Below are positions 6,488-13,762 of a stretch of 13,762 bases of DNA, piece by piece. The DNA lies in the NCBI GenBank assembly GCA_021736965.1, contig JAIPEV010000027.1:1-13762 (forward strand), in the 5' to 3' direction. A program made the position numbers and the translations under genes. The notes under the pieces are model-generated. The model made no database searches. It worked only from the letters and a program-made list of their open reading frames with translations, and had not been told where the DNA came from. Position 1 is the stretch's first letter. Each line of letters opens with the position of its first letter. This stretch comes from Halanaerobiales bacterium (GTDB lineage: Bacteria > Bacillota > Halanaerobiia > Halanaerobiales > M55B127).

Positions 6488-7870
6488 CTAATTGAGTGTC
6501 TTGTTAATAATCATCCGCTGATATTGGTCTTTATCATACCAAAACTTCAACTTGTTTATCTTGATTTCAATATCAGGTAATACTCCTCTTTTATTATCAA
6601 ACCCAGCTGGTCTTAAAAAATATTTATATGATATTCCAAAGGGTAAGTTAGAGTTAGGTAATCTACCAGATATCATATCTCCATAGCTTGATGCTAAACC
6701 ACCGGTTTCTTCTCCTATTATAGTTCCAATACCATAATCTTTAATAATAGCAGCAAAGTCTGTAGCTGTAGAAAAGGTATAATCGGCAGTAATTAAATAA
6801 ATATTACCCTTAAATCTTAGCTCATTATCCTTTGGTTGGATCTTATTTGACTTAAAAAATATCAAGTTATCTTCATTCATTTTTAGTTGGTAATAAATTT
6901 TAATAAAGATATTAGATCTATCTTTAAAAGCATAATTAGAATACTTCATCGTAACTTGATTAAATAATGAATAAGGTTTATCATATATATAATCAACAAG
7001 ATACTTTGCTAAATCTGTATTCCCACCACCGTTTTCACTAAGATCTATAAAAAGATTGTTAATTTTTCTTTTATTAATTTCTTCAAAGTACTTATCGATC
7101 TCTACTTTAAATTCTTCTTTAAGAGAACCATTAAAAGTATTGATCGTTAAATAAGCAGTATTTTTAATTGGAAAATCCAATTTCCAGTTTTCTCTTTGTT
7201 TTTTACTTCTCTGAATGTCATATATTTCTTTTGTAATTCCTTTAACTTCCAAGCTGTATCCTTTACCTTTCTTATCTTTTAACTTTAGTTGATAAGAACC
7301 TTCAAAATTATAAACTGCCCATAAGTAAATTGAGAAAGCTTTTTCAATTCTCGCATAAGCTAAGCTATCATTCTCACTACTTATCATTTTTTTAATCTCA
7401 GAAAGAATCTTATTAATCTCTATTCCATTAACTGCAAGTACTTTTGTACCTTTTTCAATATCCTGTACAGTATAACTTTTTTTAATTAAAACCTCTTTGT
7501 TAATAATCCTAATATCAAGAGGTAATAGTCTTTGCTTATTTTGGTCAAGATTAATTAATTCACTGTTAAAGCTAAGAATTGTATGACCATCTTTAAAAGA
7601 AGCTACAAAGGGAGCAAAAAGTCTGTATATTTCAATTGCAGTCCATCTTTCTTTTTTATATAGTTTATCTTTAATATCATTAACCATATTGTCTGCTTTA
7701 GATTTATCAAGTTCAAAATAAAGGTTAGGATGTACCTCTTTAAGTCTATTAACTAAAAAATCTAAATCTTGAACTGCTTTTTTATTACTGATAGTATCTT
7801 CTGAAAGTACATTAATACTAAAAAATAATACAATGATTAACAATAAAGTTATTAATAGACCTTTCCTCAC
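6488..7870 (-). CDS. Secreted S41-family peptidase (tail-specific protease-like), 460 aa
   Basis: The N terminus (residues 3-22, very hydrophobic, then SED) is a signal peptide or anchor, so the enzyme acts outside the cytoplasmic membrane. Residues about 30-100 form the helical N part with DGHT (94-97). A PDZ-like segment spans about 115-165 (KGTKVLAVNGIEI). The TSPc-type catalytic core spans about 235-440, with FIDLSENGGGN (274-284), the nucleophile region YTFSTATDFA (S367) and GEETGG (386-391). By alignment from memory with Prc/CtpA, S367 takes the place of the catalytic serine, but the lysine expected 25 residues later is absent. H96 of DGHT is retained, as in the S41 branch that uses a histidine (tricorn-like). 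A Ser-His mechanism is therefore likely, though inferred. The gene starts 21 bp after ychF and may be carried on its transcript; the anchored small protein follows. Confidence 0.85.
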   Translation of the reverse strand: MRKGLLITLLLIIVLFFSINVLSEDTISNKKAVQDLDFLVNRLKEVHPNLYFELDKSKADNMVNDIKDKLYKKERWTAIEIYRLFAPFVASFKDGHTILSFNSELINLDQNKQRLLPLDIRIINKEVLIKKSYTVQDIEKGTKVLAVNGIEINKILSEIKKMISSENDSLAYARIEKAFSIYLWAVYNFEGSYQLKLKDKKGKGYSLEVKGITKEIYDIQRSKKQRENWKLDFPIKNTAYLTINTFNGSLKEEFKVEIDKYFEEINKRKINNLFIDLSENGGGNTDLAKYLVDYIYDKPYSLFNQVTMKYSNYAFKDRSNIFIKIYYQLKMNEDNLIFFKSNKIQPKDNELRFKGNIYLITADYTFSTATDFAAIIKDYGIGTIIGEETGGLASSYGDMISGRLPNSNLPFGISYKYFLRPAGFDNKRGVLPDIEIKINKLKFWYDKDQYQRMIINKTLN

Positions 7871-7891
7871 TGTTATACCTCCATCATATCA

Positions 7892-8986
7892 CTAAACATT
7901 AAATAAAAAGTTACAAACATCTCCATCTCTAACAATATAACTCTTTCCTTCTAAACGTAAATTACCTTTATCTCGGGCTTTACTTAATGAACCATCTACA
8001 ATTAGACTGCTGAAATCCACCACTTCCGCCCTGATAAAACCTCTTTCAAGATCGGTATGAATCTTACCAGCTGCCTGTGGAGCATTTGAACCTCTTTTTA
8101 CGGGCCATGCCCTGACTTCATCATCACCAGCAGTTAAAAACACTATCAGATCTAATAACTTATAGCTCGTTTTAATTAACTTATCTAAGCCTGTAACTTT
8201 AATCCCCAGTTCATTTAAAAACTCTTTTCTTTCTTCTCCAATTAATTCAGCAATCTCTGATTCTATTTTTGCACTAACTGTTATAAAATCACCAGATTGA
8301 TTTTTTAGATAAGATTTAAGTTCTCTAACATATCTATTTTCTATATTATTTAGATAATCTTTTTCATTTACATTACAGACATATATAATCGGCTTTGCTG
8401 TTAAAAGTTTTAAGTTTTTAATTATTCTCTCTGTATACACATTTCTTTCAATTTCTCTAATATTTGTTCCTTGTTCTAGATAATCTAGTAGTCTTTTTAA
8501 CTCTTTAAGTTCTTTGATACTTTCTTGATCTTTAGACTTAGCATTCTTTTCAACCTTTATTATTTTTCTTGTAATAGTTTCCAGATCAGCAAATATTAAC
8601 TCTGTATTTATGATTTCTATATCTCTGACCGGGTTAATATCACCTTCTACATGTGTGATATTATGATCTGTAAAGCTTCTTATAACCTGAGCAATTGCAT
8701 CTACTTCTCTTATATGTGAAAGGAATCTATTACCCAACCCTTCTCCTTTACTTGCTCCTTTAACTAAACCTGCAATATCTACAAACTCAATAGTTGCATG
8801 TGTTTTCTTTTTAGGGCTATATATACTATTTAGTCTGTCCAGTCTTTGATCTGGTACTTCTACAACACCTATATTTGGATCAATTGTACAGAATGGATAG
8901 TTCTCTGCTGCCACCCGTACATTTGTTAAGGCATTAAATAATGTTGACTTCCCAACATTGGGAAGACCTATAATTCCAATTTGCAT
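7892..8986 (-). CDS. ychF: Ribosome-binding ATPase YchF (Obg-like ATPase), 364 aa
   Basis: Universally conserved P-loop protein of the TRAFAC Obg family that binds ribosomes and hydrolyses ATP in preference to GTP; it is linked to translation and stress response in the cytoplasm. The G1 motif GLPNVGKS is at 7-14, the G3 motif DIAGL at 70-74, and the specificity motif NVNE at 205-208 stands in place of NKxD, which is the hallmark of ATP preference. A helical insert covers about 130-195. The C-terminal TGS domain (about 278-362) has the typical FLTAGDDEVRAWPVKRG and QAAGKIHTDLERGFIRAEV stretches. Length matches the family (about 360-366). AAGGAG lies 11 nt before the ATG. The gene has its own promoter at 9047-9074 and is followed after 21 bp by the S41-type peptidase. 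Confidence 0.97.
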   Translation of the reverse strand: MQIGIIGLPNVGKSTLFNALTNVRVAAENYPFCTIDPNIGVVEVPDQRLDRLNSIYSPKKKTHATIEFVDIAGLVKGASKGEGLGNRFLSHIREVDAIAQVIRSFTDHNITHVEGDINPVRDIEIINTELIFADLETITRKIIKVEKNAKSKDQESIKELKELKRLLDYLEQGTNIREIERNVYTERIIKNLKLLTAKPIIYVCNVNEKDYLNNIENRYVRELKSYLKNQSGDFITVSAKIESEIAELIGEERKEFLNELGIKVTGLDKLIKTSYKLLDLIVFLTAGDDEVRAWPVKRGSNAPQAAGKIHTDLERGFIRAEVVDFSSLIVDGSLSKARDKGNLRLEGKSYIVRDGDVCNFLFNV

Positions 8987-9046
8987 CTAGTGTTACACTC
9001 CTTCTCTTAAATAAAATTTTCTGTCTTTCTTTATACACCAAATGCA

Positions 9047-9074
9047 ATTATACACTATTTTTTATAAAAAGCAA
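9047..9074 (-). promoter_or_regulatory. Probable ychF promoter
   Basis: On the minus strand TATAAT (9047-9052) is a perfect -10 box, with TTGCTT (9069-9074) 16 bp upstream as a weak -35 box. The predicted start near 9040 gives a leader of about 55 nt. It lies in the 97-bp gap between the patatin gene and ychF, so ychF need not depend on upstream transcription. Confidence 0.6.
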
Positions 9075-9083
9075 AGTAAATCA

Positions 9084-9974
9084 TTACCGTTTAATAGATT
9101 GACTCTTCATATTAATATGATCTAACCACTCTTTAAAGTCAGTAAATCTATTTTTTGTTTCTTTATATCCTCTATTATATAACTTAGTAATATCTTTTTG
9201 GTTGCTTTCAAGGCCAGTCATCCATAACTTCTTATTTGGTCTAAATACAAAAACCTTACCTTCATTTTCTAACCTATCTATTAGATCGAGACATTTATTA
9301 TACTCAATATATCTATTTCTCAATTTTTTTACTAAGGCTGGGTATTCCTTTAAAAGTAGTTTTAAAAAAACACTTGAACGCTTTCTGCTCAATCTATTTC
9401 CTTTGTTTTTAGTTAATACTAATACATTGTACTGATTACCATCTTTCATTGATTTTTTTAAAGGAATAGGATCAGCAATTCCTCCATCATAATAATAATC
9501 TCCATTTATATAAACAGGTTTTGATATTAAAGGTATACTGCTTGATGCCCTTAATACTTTTTTAACTATAAAATGAGGGTTGTGATTATCTGAATCAAAA
9601 TATACTGCTTCTGCGGTATTACTACTTGTTACTGCCACCTTGAACTTAATTGATGATTTTTCAAAAGTATCATAATCAAAAGGAATAATTTGATCTGGAA
9701 CCTCTCTAAACAAAAAATCCATTCCAAAATAATTTCCCTCTTTAATTAAATTTTTGATACCTACGAACCTATCATCATCAACTATCTTTAAAAATATTTC
9801 CTTATTTCTTTCCCTTTGATTTGAAATATAGTTTGCACCATTATTAGCTCCAGCAGATACTCCTATAATATAATCAAACCCAATATTATTTTTCATCAAA
9901 TAGTCTAATACTCCTGCTGTATAAGCTCCTCGCATTCCACCGCCTTCCAGCACAAGTCCCAGTTTTTTATCCAT
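9084..9974 (-). CDS. Patatin-like phospholipase family protein, 296 aa
   Basis: Cytoplasmic acyl hydrolase of the patatin family (YjjU-like by overall layout), expected to cleave acyl chains from lipids; the substrate is unknown. The catalytic elements are complete: the oxyanion-hole motif GGGMRG (11-16), the nucleophile elbow GVSAG with S40, and the dyad aspartate D163 in YYDGGIADPIP. The C-terminal part (about 180-285) is charged and alpha-helical, as in YjjU-type proteins. There is no signal peptide. The ATG at 9972-9974 has GGGGA 7 nt upstream. It is separated by 146 bp from the GNAT gene upstream and 97 bp from ychF downstream, so it may be transcribed alone; I found no promoter of good quality in the 146-bp gap. 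Confidence 0.9.
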   Translation of the reverse strand: MDKKLGLVLEGGGMRGAYTAGVLDYLMKNNIGFDYIIGVSAGANNGANYISNQRERNKEIFLKIVDDDRFVGIKNLIKEGNYFGMDFLFREVPDQIIPFDYDTFEKSSIKFKVAVTSSNTAEAVYFDSDNHNPHFIVKKVLRASSSIPLISKPVYINGDYYYDGGIADPIPLKKSMKDGNQYNVLVLTKNKGNRLSRKRSSVFLKLLLKEYPALVKKLRNRYIEYNKCLDLIDRLENEGKVFVFRPNKKLWMTGLESNQKDITKLYNRGYKETKNRFTDFKEWLDHINMKSQSIKR

Positions 9975-10120
9975 CCAGTGATCCCCATCCTCTTTTTAAA
10001 AAATAGATCAATTAACTTAAAACACCATATACTTTTTAAGAAATACTTATATATAAATATTAAAGGTCAATAATAAGATCAATATCCTTATCTAAATACT
10101 TTTAATGATTTTTTAATATC
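9975..10120. other. Intergenic gap upstream of the patatin gene
   Basis: AT-rich, 146 bp. A TTGACC-like -35 box is present on the minus strand, but no -10 box follows at 16-18 bp. A weak 5-bp stem (ATAAG/CTTAT) lies near 10065-10095. Neither is good enough to call. Confidence 0.4.
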
Positions 10121-10726
10121 TTAATCAATCAAATATCTATACCCAATACATATTCTTGGTTTTAAGGTATCATTATCTTCAATTATATTGAGATTATTTT
10201 TAACCCTTTGATAGTCTTCAATCTTACATTCTCCTCTTAAGTTCCAGCAGTTAAAACCTTTATCTTTCAAATCTCTTTTTAACCTTTTATCGGGTTTTAT
10301 ACTGAACTGCCAGTGCCTTTCTATTTCTTCCATACCTAACTTCTCATAGTATTTTTGAGCTTTTTTATCCTGCGAAAACCAGATACTTTGGTTTATTTGA
10401 TACTTATTTTTTAATATCTGATGGGTCTCATTGATTAATCTTTTTCCTAGACCAAACCCACGATAATCACGATGAACACCAAACTCCCAGACAAAACCAT
10501 AGTCATCATCTACCATATCTATCAGATCTGAATTGATTTCAGTAGTTATAAATCCTATTATATCATCTTCTTTTTCAATAATCAGATCAATAATATCATT
10601 TTGATAACTAGGCTTTTTATGTAAAACAGTCCACCAGGCATAAGAATCAACCATTACAGTTGCATGCAGATCAAGCCATTTTAATTCATCTTCTTTTTTA
10701 TACTCTCTAACTATATATTCAGACAT
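10121..10726 (-). CDS. GNAT-family N-acetyltransferase, 201 aa
   Basis: Acyl-CoA-dependent acetyltransferase; the acceptor is unknown. Motif A is plain: V-H-R-D-Y-R-G-F-G-L-G-K-R-L-I (about residues 90-104), where R/G-x-G-x-G/K binds the CoA pyrophosphate. It is preceded by the beta strand FVWEFGV and followed by the motif B segment SIWFSQDKKAQKYYEKLGMEE with the typical Tyr. The last 60 residues extend beyond the core fold and may shape the substrate pocket. The start is taken at ATG 10724-10726, 8 nt after AAAGGA; the in-frame ATG at 10733-10735 directly touches the same site and is too close. It lies 43 bp after the deformylase-like gene and is the last gene of the compact run that begins at the hydrolase. 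Confidence 0.85.
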   Translation of the reverse strand: MSEYIVREYKKEDELKWLDLHATVMVDSYAWWTVLHKKPSYQNDIIDLIIEKEDDIIGFITTEINSDLIDMVDDDYGFVWEFGVHRDYRGFGLGKRLINETHQILKNKYQINQSIWFSQDKKAQKYYEKLGMEEIERHWQFSIKPDKRLKRDLKDKGFNCWNLRGECKIEDYQRVKNNLNIIEDNDTLKPRICIGYRYLID

Positions 10727-10769
10727 ACTTATCATCCTTTTAGATCAGTCATTATCTTAAATAATTATT

Positions 10770-11276
10770 TTATTTATTATACCTTTCTTCCCATACCTCT
10801 CTCATAATAATATCCTTTTTGCTTTTAAGACGATCAGTCGCTAATATTCCATATAGATGATCAATTTCATGTTGAAATAGTTCTGATAAATCATCTTCAA
10901 AAATCTTTATATATTGATTCCCTTTGATATCCTGATATTTGACCTTTATTCTTTTAGCCCTTTCGATCTTTACAAAAAAACTAACCTTAAAACTAAAACA
11001 ACTATCCCATACTTGAAAGGTTTCACTACTTTTTTCAACTATTTCTGGATTAACCATTAATATTTCGTGATCTTTATTAAAGTATACTATTTTTTGATGT
11101 ACTCCAATCTGAGGAGCAGCAATAGCACGCCCAATTTTAAATCTTTTTTGAAAATCTTTTAAAGTATCCCTTAGATCATTTACAGTCTTCACTAATTGAT
11201 CATCAAATTTTTTAACTCCTACTGATTTTTTTCTTAGGATATCACTACCTAATTGATATATTTTTTTAACTGCCAT
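10770..11276 (-). CDS. Divergent peptide deformylase-like protein, 168 aa
   Basis: Member of the peptide deformylase family, metal enzymes that remove the formyl group from new proteins. Motif 3 is intact: HEIDHLYG, with H136, E137 and H140 (numbering from the chosen start). The metal-binding cysteine is kept as C93, but motif 2 reads DSCFS where the family has EGCLS. Motif 1 reads GRAIAAPQIG where GxGLAAPQ is usual, so its second glycine is alanine; Q56 is kept. All three metal ligands and the catalytic Glu are present, so metal binding and activity remain possible, but the substrate channel is altered, which suggests a specialised paralogue and not the housekeeping enzyme. The start is ATG 11274-11276, with AAGGGA 8 nt upstream; the in-frame ATG 11283-11285 abuts that site. 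It is sandwiched between an AAC(3)-family gene (28 bp) and a GNAT gene (43 bp). Confidence 0.85.
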   Translation of the reverse strand: MAVKKIYQLGSDILRKKSVGVKKFDDQLVKTVNDLRDTLKDFQKRFKIGRAIAAPQIGVHQKIVYFNKDHEILMVNPEIVEKSSETFQVWDSCFSFKVSFFVKIERAKRIKVKYQDIKGNQYIKIFEDDLSELFQHEIDHLYGILATDRLKSKKDIIMREVWEERYNK

Positions 11277-11304
11277 CTCTACCATCCCTTAGTACATATT
11301 TATT

Positions 11305-12108
11305 TTAACTGTTTTTTATTATCCAGTTCTTTGCAAAGTCTACTGCTTTTCTTTGATTAAATAACTTAGTCTCTGCCTGGCCAACTTTACTTTTTTTGAC
11401 ATTATGATACTTTTCAAAATCAGATCCGATCTGATTAAACTGATCTTCATCAAAAACTATATCTTTAAACTCTTTCCATACCCTTTTACCATTAACTAAA
11501 ACTGGAGCTCCATTTTTAAACTCTTCTTTTTTTTGAGATAAGATCTCTGATAGATGAAAGGAGGTATTCCGATCATAATTCACCCCTAATAAAAGAATAC
11601 TACCATCTAGTTCATATACCTTGCCAAGAGGAGAGTTTGTTCCAAACCCATAATCTAAACCATGCTCTTTGGTTATATAGTCAGAATCTTTACCCCGGGC
11701 TGTAAATGAAAAGGCAGGGTGGTAACTTCTTTTAACATCAGGAAAAGTCCTAAAAATCTCAGGGATAATACCAATACCTCTTGTTGGAGTTATCTCTTTT
11801 TGAAATGCAGGCATCTTAGCCCTTATTTCTTCAATCCATTCATTGGGAACAGGAGGATTTGACCAGTTTTCCGGATCGGTATAATCACCTGAATGAGCTG
11901 GCATAACTATATTACCCTGTTCAGTAATTATATCCATTAAAGCCTGAATTACAGCAACAGGACCACCGGATATCCAACCAATACTGCTTAATGAAGAATG
12001 GACAATTACTGTCATCTTTGCCTTTAGACCAATCTTTTTAAACTCTTCTTTTAATATATTCCTAGTGTAGACTCGTTCTGAACGCTCTATTATTTCTTTT
12101 TCTCCCAT
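11305..12108 (-). CDS. AAC(3)-family aminoglycoside N3-acetyltransferase-like protein, 267 aa
   Basis: Acetyl-CoA-dependent enzyme of the antibiotic N-acetyltransferase (AAC(3)/YokD/FrbF) fold, cytoplasmic. Landmarks, numbered from the chosen start: VIVHSSLSSIGWISGG (35-50), VMPAHSGDYTDP (68-79), a Pro/Trp-rich stretch with WSNPPVP, TPTRGIGIIPEIFRTFP, the SYHPAFSFTARG segment with H130, SPLGKVYELDGSILLLG, and NTSFHLSE with H185 and E188, the usual catalytic region. Length is normal for the family. Members modify aminoglycosides at the 3-amino group, but YokD-type chromosomal members have unproven targets, so resistance cannot be concluded. A longer frame starts at TTG 12141 without a ribosome binding site. 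ATG 12106-12108 is preferred because of GAAGAG about 7 nt upstream, though the site is weak. It follows the CPBP protease by 56 bp and precedes the deformylase-like gene by 28 bp. Confidence 0.88.
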   Translation of the reverse strand: MGEKEIIERSERVYTRNILKEEFKKIGLKAKMTVIVHSSLSSIGWISGGPVAVIQALMDIITEQGNIVMPAHSGDYTDPENWSNPPVPNEWIEEIRAKMPAFQKEITPTRGIGIIPEIFRTFPDVKRSYHPAFSFTARGKDSDYITKEHGLDYGFGTNSPLGKVYELDGSILLLGVNYDRNTSFHLSEILSQKKEEFKNGAPVLVNGKRVWKEFKDIVFDEDQFNQIGSDFEKYHNVKKSKVGQAETKLFNQRKAVDFAKNWIIKNS

Positions 12109-12164
12109 TTTTATCTCTTCTTTCTTTAGCTCTATGACCAAACCTGGTCTAATTAATATCTACT

Positions 12165-12896
12165 TCAACCAAAACCTTCAAACTTCGGTAAAATATCAGT
12201 TAAAGAAAATCTTTTTAACATATAGATGATTAATATTATCAAAATAAATGTCACAATAATACCGGCTTCAGGAACCTGTTTAGTCCCTGCTAATAGTCCC
12301 TCTTCTATCTCCACTCTAAATCCACTATCCTTAAAGATTAAAAAAACGGTCTGCATCAAGTTCCAGCTCAAATGATATCCTAAAGACCACATTAAAGACT
12401 CAGTCTTAAGCACAATTAATGATAAGATAATTCCAATAATAAAGGCATTAAAAAAGGCTGTTACTGATAGAGAACTAGTACTTGAGTAGTTAAAAAAATG
12501 AAGAATACTAAAGATCAAAGATGAAATAAAGACTGCCTTCGTTTTTGAAAGTTTATCCTTTAATTTACTTAACAGATAATCCCGAAAAAGTGACTCTTCA
12601 AATAAGGCAACTGCTCCAAAGGCAAAGATAAAAGATAATAAGTTTAAAAAGAACTCTGTAGAGATCTTAAATTCTAAGATTAGTTGGCCAGCATTTAATA
12701 CGACTGTAAAGATAATATAAAGTATAATTAAAATAAAAGCAACTACAAATCCTTCGACAAATAGCTTCCAGTTTAATTTCTTTTTTCTGATCATAAAAGA
12801 ATCAAGACCCTTGTTATCTATAATTTTTTTTGCTAAGATAACTAAGATAAATAATATTAGGTTCGTAATTCCAATTCCTACCCCCTGTATATACAT
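12165..12896 (-). CDS. CPBP-family intramembrane metalloprotease, 243 aa
   Basis: Polytopic membrane protein of the CPBP/Abi (Rce1-like CAAX protease) family, with about seven hydrophobic segments. The three family motifs are intact: EExxxR as E100-E101-S-L-F-R105, FxxxH as F129 to H133, and HxxxN as H175 to N179. These residues form the intramembrane catalytic site. Bacterial members include bacteriocin self-immunity proteins and proteases of unknown target, so the role here is open. The ATG has AGGAG 8 nt upstream. The start is 16 bp after the original stop of the hydrolase reading frame, and that stop abuts its ribosome binding site, which indicates translational coupling in one operon. 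The C-terminal tail ends KFEGFG. Confidence 0.88.
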   Translation of the reverse strand: MYIQGVGIGITNLILFILVILAKKIIDNKGLDSFMIRKKKLNWKLFVEGFVVAFILIILYIIFTVVLNAGQLILEFKISTEFFLNLLSFIFAFGAVALFEESLFRDYLLSKLKDKLSKTKAVFISSLIFSILHFFNYSSTSSLSVTAFFNAFIIGIILSLIVLKTESLMWSLGYHLSWNLMQTVFLIFKDSGFRVEIEEGLLAGTKQVPEAGIIVTFILIILIIYMLKRFSLTDILPKFEGFG

Positions 12897-12912
12897 TATT
12901 GAAACTCCTCCA

Positions 12913-13675
12913 TTAATTTAAATTCTCTCTTAAAAATGCAACTGCCTTTTCAAACATACCTGTACTTATGTAGTGGTTCATATTAGGCAGTTCAACAAAC
13001 TCAATTAGACTTTCTTCAGCCAAATGATTACTTGCCTTATTATAGAAATACCTCTGATTATCAATTGGAATTGAACTATCGTAAAAGTAAAATTGGTCTG
13101 TTTTTTAACTTATCAATATTTAATTCTGGATCATATCTCTTTAGTTTTTCTTTTTTATCAGAATTAAATTTTGCAGACTTATGATCTGAAAGTAGTTCAA
13201 GAGTACTCCAGGCACAGGAACCATTAAATACTATAAGAGATTTATAAAAATCATACTCAGTAAAGATACCTGAAGATATAAAGCCACCCATCGATGTACC
13301 CATAATAGAAACTCTACTCTTATCGGTCTTTTTTAGTTTTTTTATATAATCAAGAATTACCGGTGCTTCTTGAATAGAACGATAAACTGTCTCCAAAAAA
13401 TACTTTTCTAAGGTTCCATCTTCTTGATGATGAACAGCCTCTCTTTCCCAATGAAAGATAGCATCTGGGACTATTACCTGATAACCATAAGTTGCTAATA
13501 TATTTGCTTTAAATCTCTGATACTCTTTATTAGAAGACCATCCATGATAAAAAACAACTGTAGGATATTTCTTTTTATTATCTAAAGGTAAAAATCTAAG
13601 ACAGGGAATCTCTTTAATGTAAACCTTTTTTTCTAAAACAAAATCATTCTCTATTTTTTGAGTTGGATAAGTCAT
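12913..13675 (-). pseudogene. Frameshifted YitV-like alpha/beta hydrolase
   Basis: Alpha/beta hydrolase (dienelactone hydrolase/esterase type, similar in layout to YitV). The first 199 codons read VVFYHGWSSNK (oxyanion HG at 44-45) and the nucleophile elbow GTSMGG (S128), then stop at TAG 13076-13078 right after RPILLLR. A second frame continues from 13080 with DSSIPIDNQRYFYN and ends 55 codons later with LPNMNHYIS and FLRENLN, TAA at 12913. It contains the expected catalytic Asp (D of DSSIP) and His (MNHY). Intact relatives have HG-x-x-D after the ILLL strand, so a short deletion, not a multiple of three, at about 13080-13082 removed that loop and broke the frame. The decay appears recent because both halves are otherwise clean. 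A sequencing or assembly error is possible. The ATG is preceded by AGAGGTG. It heads the run of minus-strand genes seen here. Confidence 0.85.
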
Positions 13676-13717
13676 TTACACACCTCTTGTTTTTAGTTAA
13701 TACATTTTTCATTAGTA

Positions 13718-13762
13718 CTATTCACTTAACTTTTTAACTAACTTTGCAATTCTTAAGCCTAA
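13718..13762 (-). CDS. Partial C-terminal end of an upstream gene
   Basis: From the window edge the minus strand reads 14 codons (LGLRIAKLVKKLSE) to TAG at 13718-13720, 42 bp before the hydrolase start. The sequence looks like an amphipathic protein terminus and has no stop before the edge, but it is far too short to assign. It could also be non-coding. Confidence 0.35.
   Translation of the reverse strand, partial: LGLRIAKLVKKLSE

Noticed and set aside
9202..9435. Plus-strand frame of 77 codons inside the patatin gene
   Set aside because: Antisense shadow without supporting signals.
1..13762. CRISPR array, phage genes, toxin-antitoxin pair or riboswitch
   Set aside because: I looked for regularly spaced repeats, small paired genes and conserved leader motifs on both strands and saw none.

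Overview
The window is AT-rich chromosomal DNA from a low-GC bacterium. Strong AGGAGG-type ribosome binding sites, a consensus TTGACA/TATAAT promoter on ssrA and the protein families point to Bacillota. The mix (heliorhodopsin, DUF3857/transglutaminase exported protein, IS1380-type IS, AAC(3)-type acetyltransferase) suggests a clostridial or halanaerobial, probably anaerobic lineage. That placement is an inference, because no taxonomic marker here was compared with a database.

Left part (1-5400). After about 360 bp of gene-free AT-rich DNA comes a heliorhodopsin gene on the minus strand. It is the most noteworthy gene of the window: it has the family's histidines, the glutamate counterion and the Schiff-base lysine, and a better start (GTG at 1117) than the longest ORF suggests. 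Next is a complete, apparently recently inserted IS1380-like insertion sequence (1379-3191), with 17-bp perfect terminal inverted repeats and a 5-bp target duplication. The transposase ribosome binding site lies in one arm of an 11-bp perfect inverted repeat. On the plus strand follows a large exported DUF3857/transglutaminase-like protein, ending at a GC-rich hairpin.

Middle (5400-5950). Two stable RNA genes lie on the minus strand: tmRNA (ssrA), driven by a perfect consensus promoter, and 27 bp downstream tRNA-Trp(CCA). The tmRNA tag reads (A)ANDNNVTLAAA.

Right part (6000-13762). All genes are on the minus strand, in the order of transcription: the last codons of an unknown gene at the window edge, a frameshifted YitV-like alpha/beta hydrolase (pseudogene), a CPBP intramembrane protease, an AAC(3)-family acetyltransferase, a divergent peptide deformylase, a GNAT acetyltransferase, a patatin-like phospholipase, the conserved ATPase YchF with its own promoter, a secreted S41-type peptidase, and a small membrane-anchored protein of unknown function. 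The segment from the hydrolase to the GNAT gene is tightly packed and mixes drug-modification, deformylase and membrane-protease families, so it looks like an accessory or defence/resistance-type operon. I see no unequivocal new multi-gene system. The best leads are the heliorhodopsin in a probable anaerobe and the deformylase-like/acetyltransferase cluster.
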